Shown here: positions 5,383 through 5,590 of the stretch, in pieces
Layout of the letters: each line of letters opens with the position of its first letter
Numbering within the stretch: the first letter of the stretch is position 1
From: Deltaproteobacteria bacterium
GTDB lineage: Bacteria > Desulfobacterota > DSM-4660 > Desulfatiglandales > Desulfatiglandaceae
NCBI GenBank assembly: GCA_018644785.1
Contig: JABGPV010000312.1
Location: 1-5,590 of the forward strand
DNA: 5,590 nucleotides
Direction: 5' to 3'
Position numbers and translations under genes: made by a program
The notes under the pieces: generated by a model
Databases searched by the model: none
Told to the model about the DNA's origin: nothing
Seen by the model: only the letters and a program-made list of their open reading frames with translations

Positions 5383-5590
5383 ATGAACGAGACACCCAGA
5401 ATAAAATCCAATCTGGAATACCTTCGAAAACTTTTCATCATGCCGGATTCTCCGGATAAATTCATTGAATTCGGCCATGAACTTCTAGAAATGCTTCATG
5501 ATTTTTTCCAGGAAAAAGGGGGCATTCACAGCAGCATCAGTTTGCCCGAACTGAGCGAGATTTTCAACCAGAAGTCACTGCCCCATAACC
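5383..5590 (+). CDS. 5' end of an unidentified gene, possibly a PLP-dependent (group II) decarboxylase-like protein
   Basis: An open frame runs off the right edge, giving 69 visible residues starting MNETPRIKSNLEYLRKLF. The segment DSPDKFIEFGHELLEMLHDFF is amphipathic and predicted helical by eye. It resembles the N-terminal helix of group II pyridoxal-phosphate decarboxylases, where a similar (F)xxxGHxLxDxL pattern occurs. The following KGGIHSSISLPELSEIF could be the short linker to the main domain. The lysine that binds the cofactor would lie far downstream, so the assignment is tentative. ATG 5383 has a weak GAGAAAG (5367-5373) nine nt upstream; an in-frame ATG at 5365 is an alternative with no site. 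The gap from nadA is 30 nt, so co-transcription is likely. Coding character seems good, with no stop in 208 bases. Confidence 0.6.
   Translation, partial: MNETPRIKSNLEYLRKLFIMPDSPDKFIEFGHELLEMLHDFFQEKGGIHSSISLPELSEIFNQKSLPHN

Overview
The window looks like ordinary chromosomal DNA from an anaerobic bacterium of the former Deltaproteobacteria, plausibly Desulfobacterales. This is inferred from a DUF3786 gene, a short Smr protein with a long basic N-terminus, a second-type YchF-like GTPase, and purE/tsaC/nadA variants of the type I associate with that group. No rRNA, tRNA, CRISPR or mobile element was recognised.

Left part (1-2342, minus strand): three tightly packed genes read smr, then a YchF/DUF933-like GTPase, then argC. 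The gaps are 5 and 9 nt, so they are very likely one operon. argC runs off the left edge and lacks its C-terminal half. The GTPase gene is split by a single-base frameshift near 1383-1390: its P-loop lies in one frame and its TGS domain in another. Skipping one base restores a 347-residue protein. It is either a recent pseudogene or a sequencing or assembly error.

Centre (2343-2476): a 134-bp AT-rich divergent intergenic region. It holds a good sigma70-like promoter for the rightward gene and a 40-bp imperfect dyad centred at 2434.5. The dyad covers the -10 element and likely start point, so it is a candidate operator. The rightward gene encodes a DUF3786 protein of unknown function, probably starting at GTG 2477.

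Right part (3110-5590, plus strand): a 97-bp spacer carries a 7-bp-periodic repeat. Its left arm is (NNNGAAA)n and its right arm is (TTTCNNN)n, together forming an inverted arrangement. Then follow purE (purine synthesis), tsaC/YrdC (t6A tRNA modification), nadA (quinolinate synthase, NAD synthesis) and the start of a further gene, with gaps of 27, 40 and 30 nt. These are probably co-transcribed housekeeping functions rather than a single pathway.

I do not see a convincing new multi-gene system. The most interesting items are the promoter-overlapping dyad with the DUF3786 gene, the heptad repeat element, and the divergent, frameshifted GTPase beside an Smr gene. Both of the latter families act at or on ribosomes in studied members.
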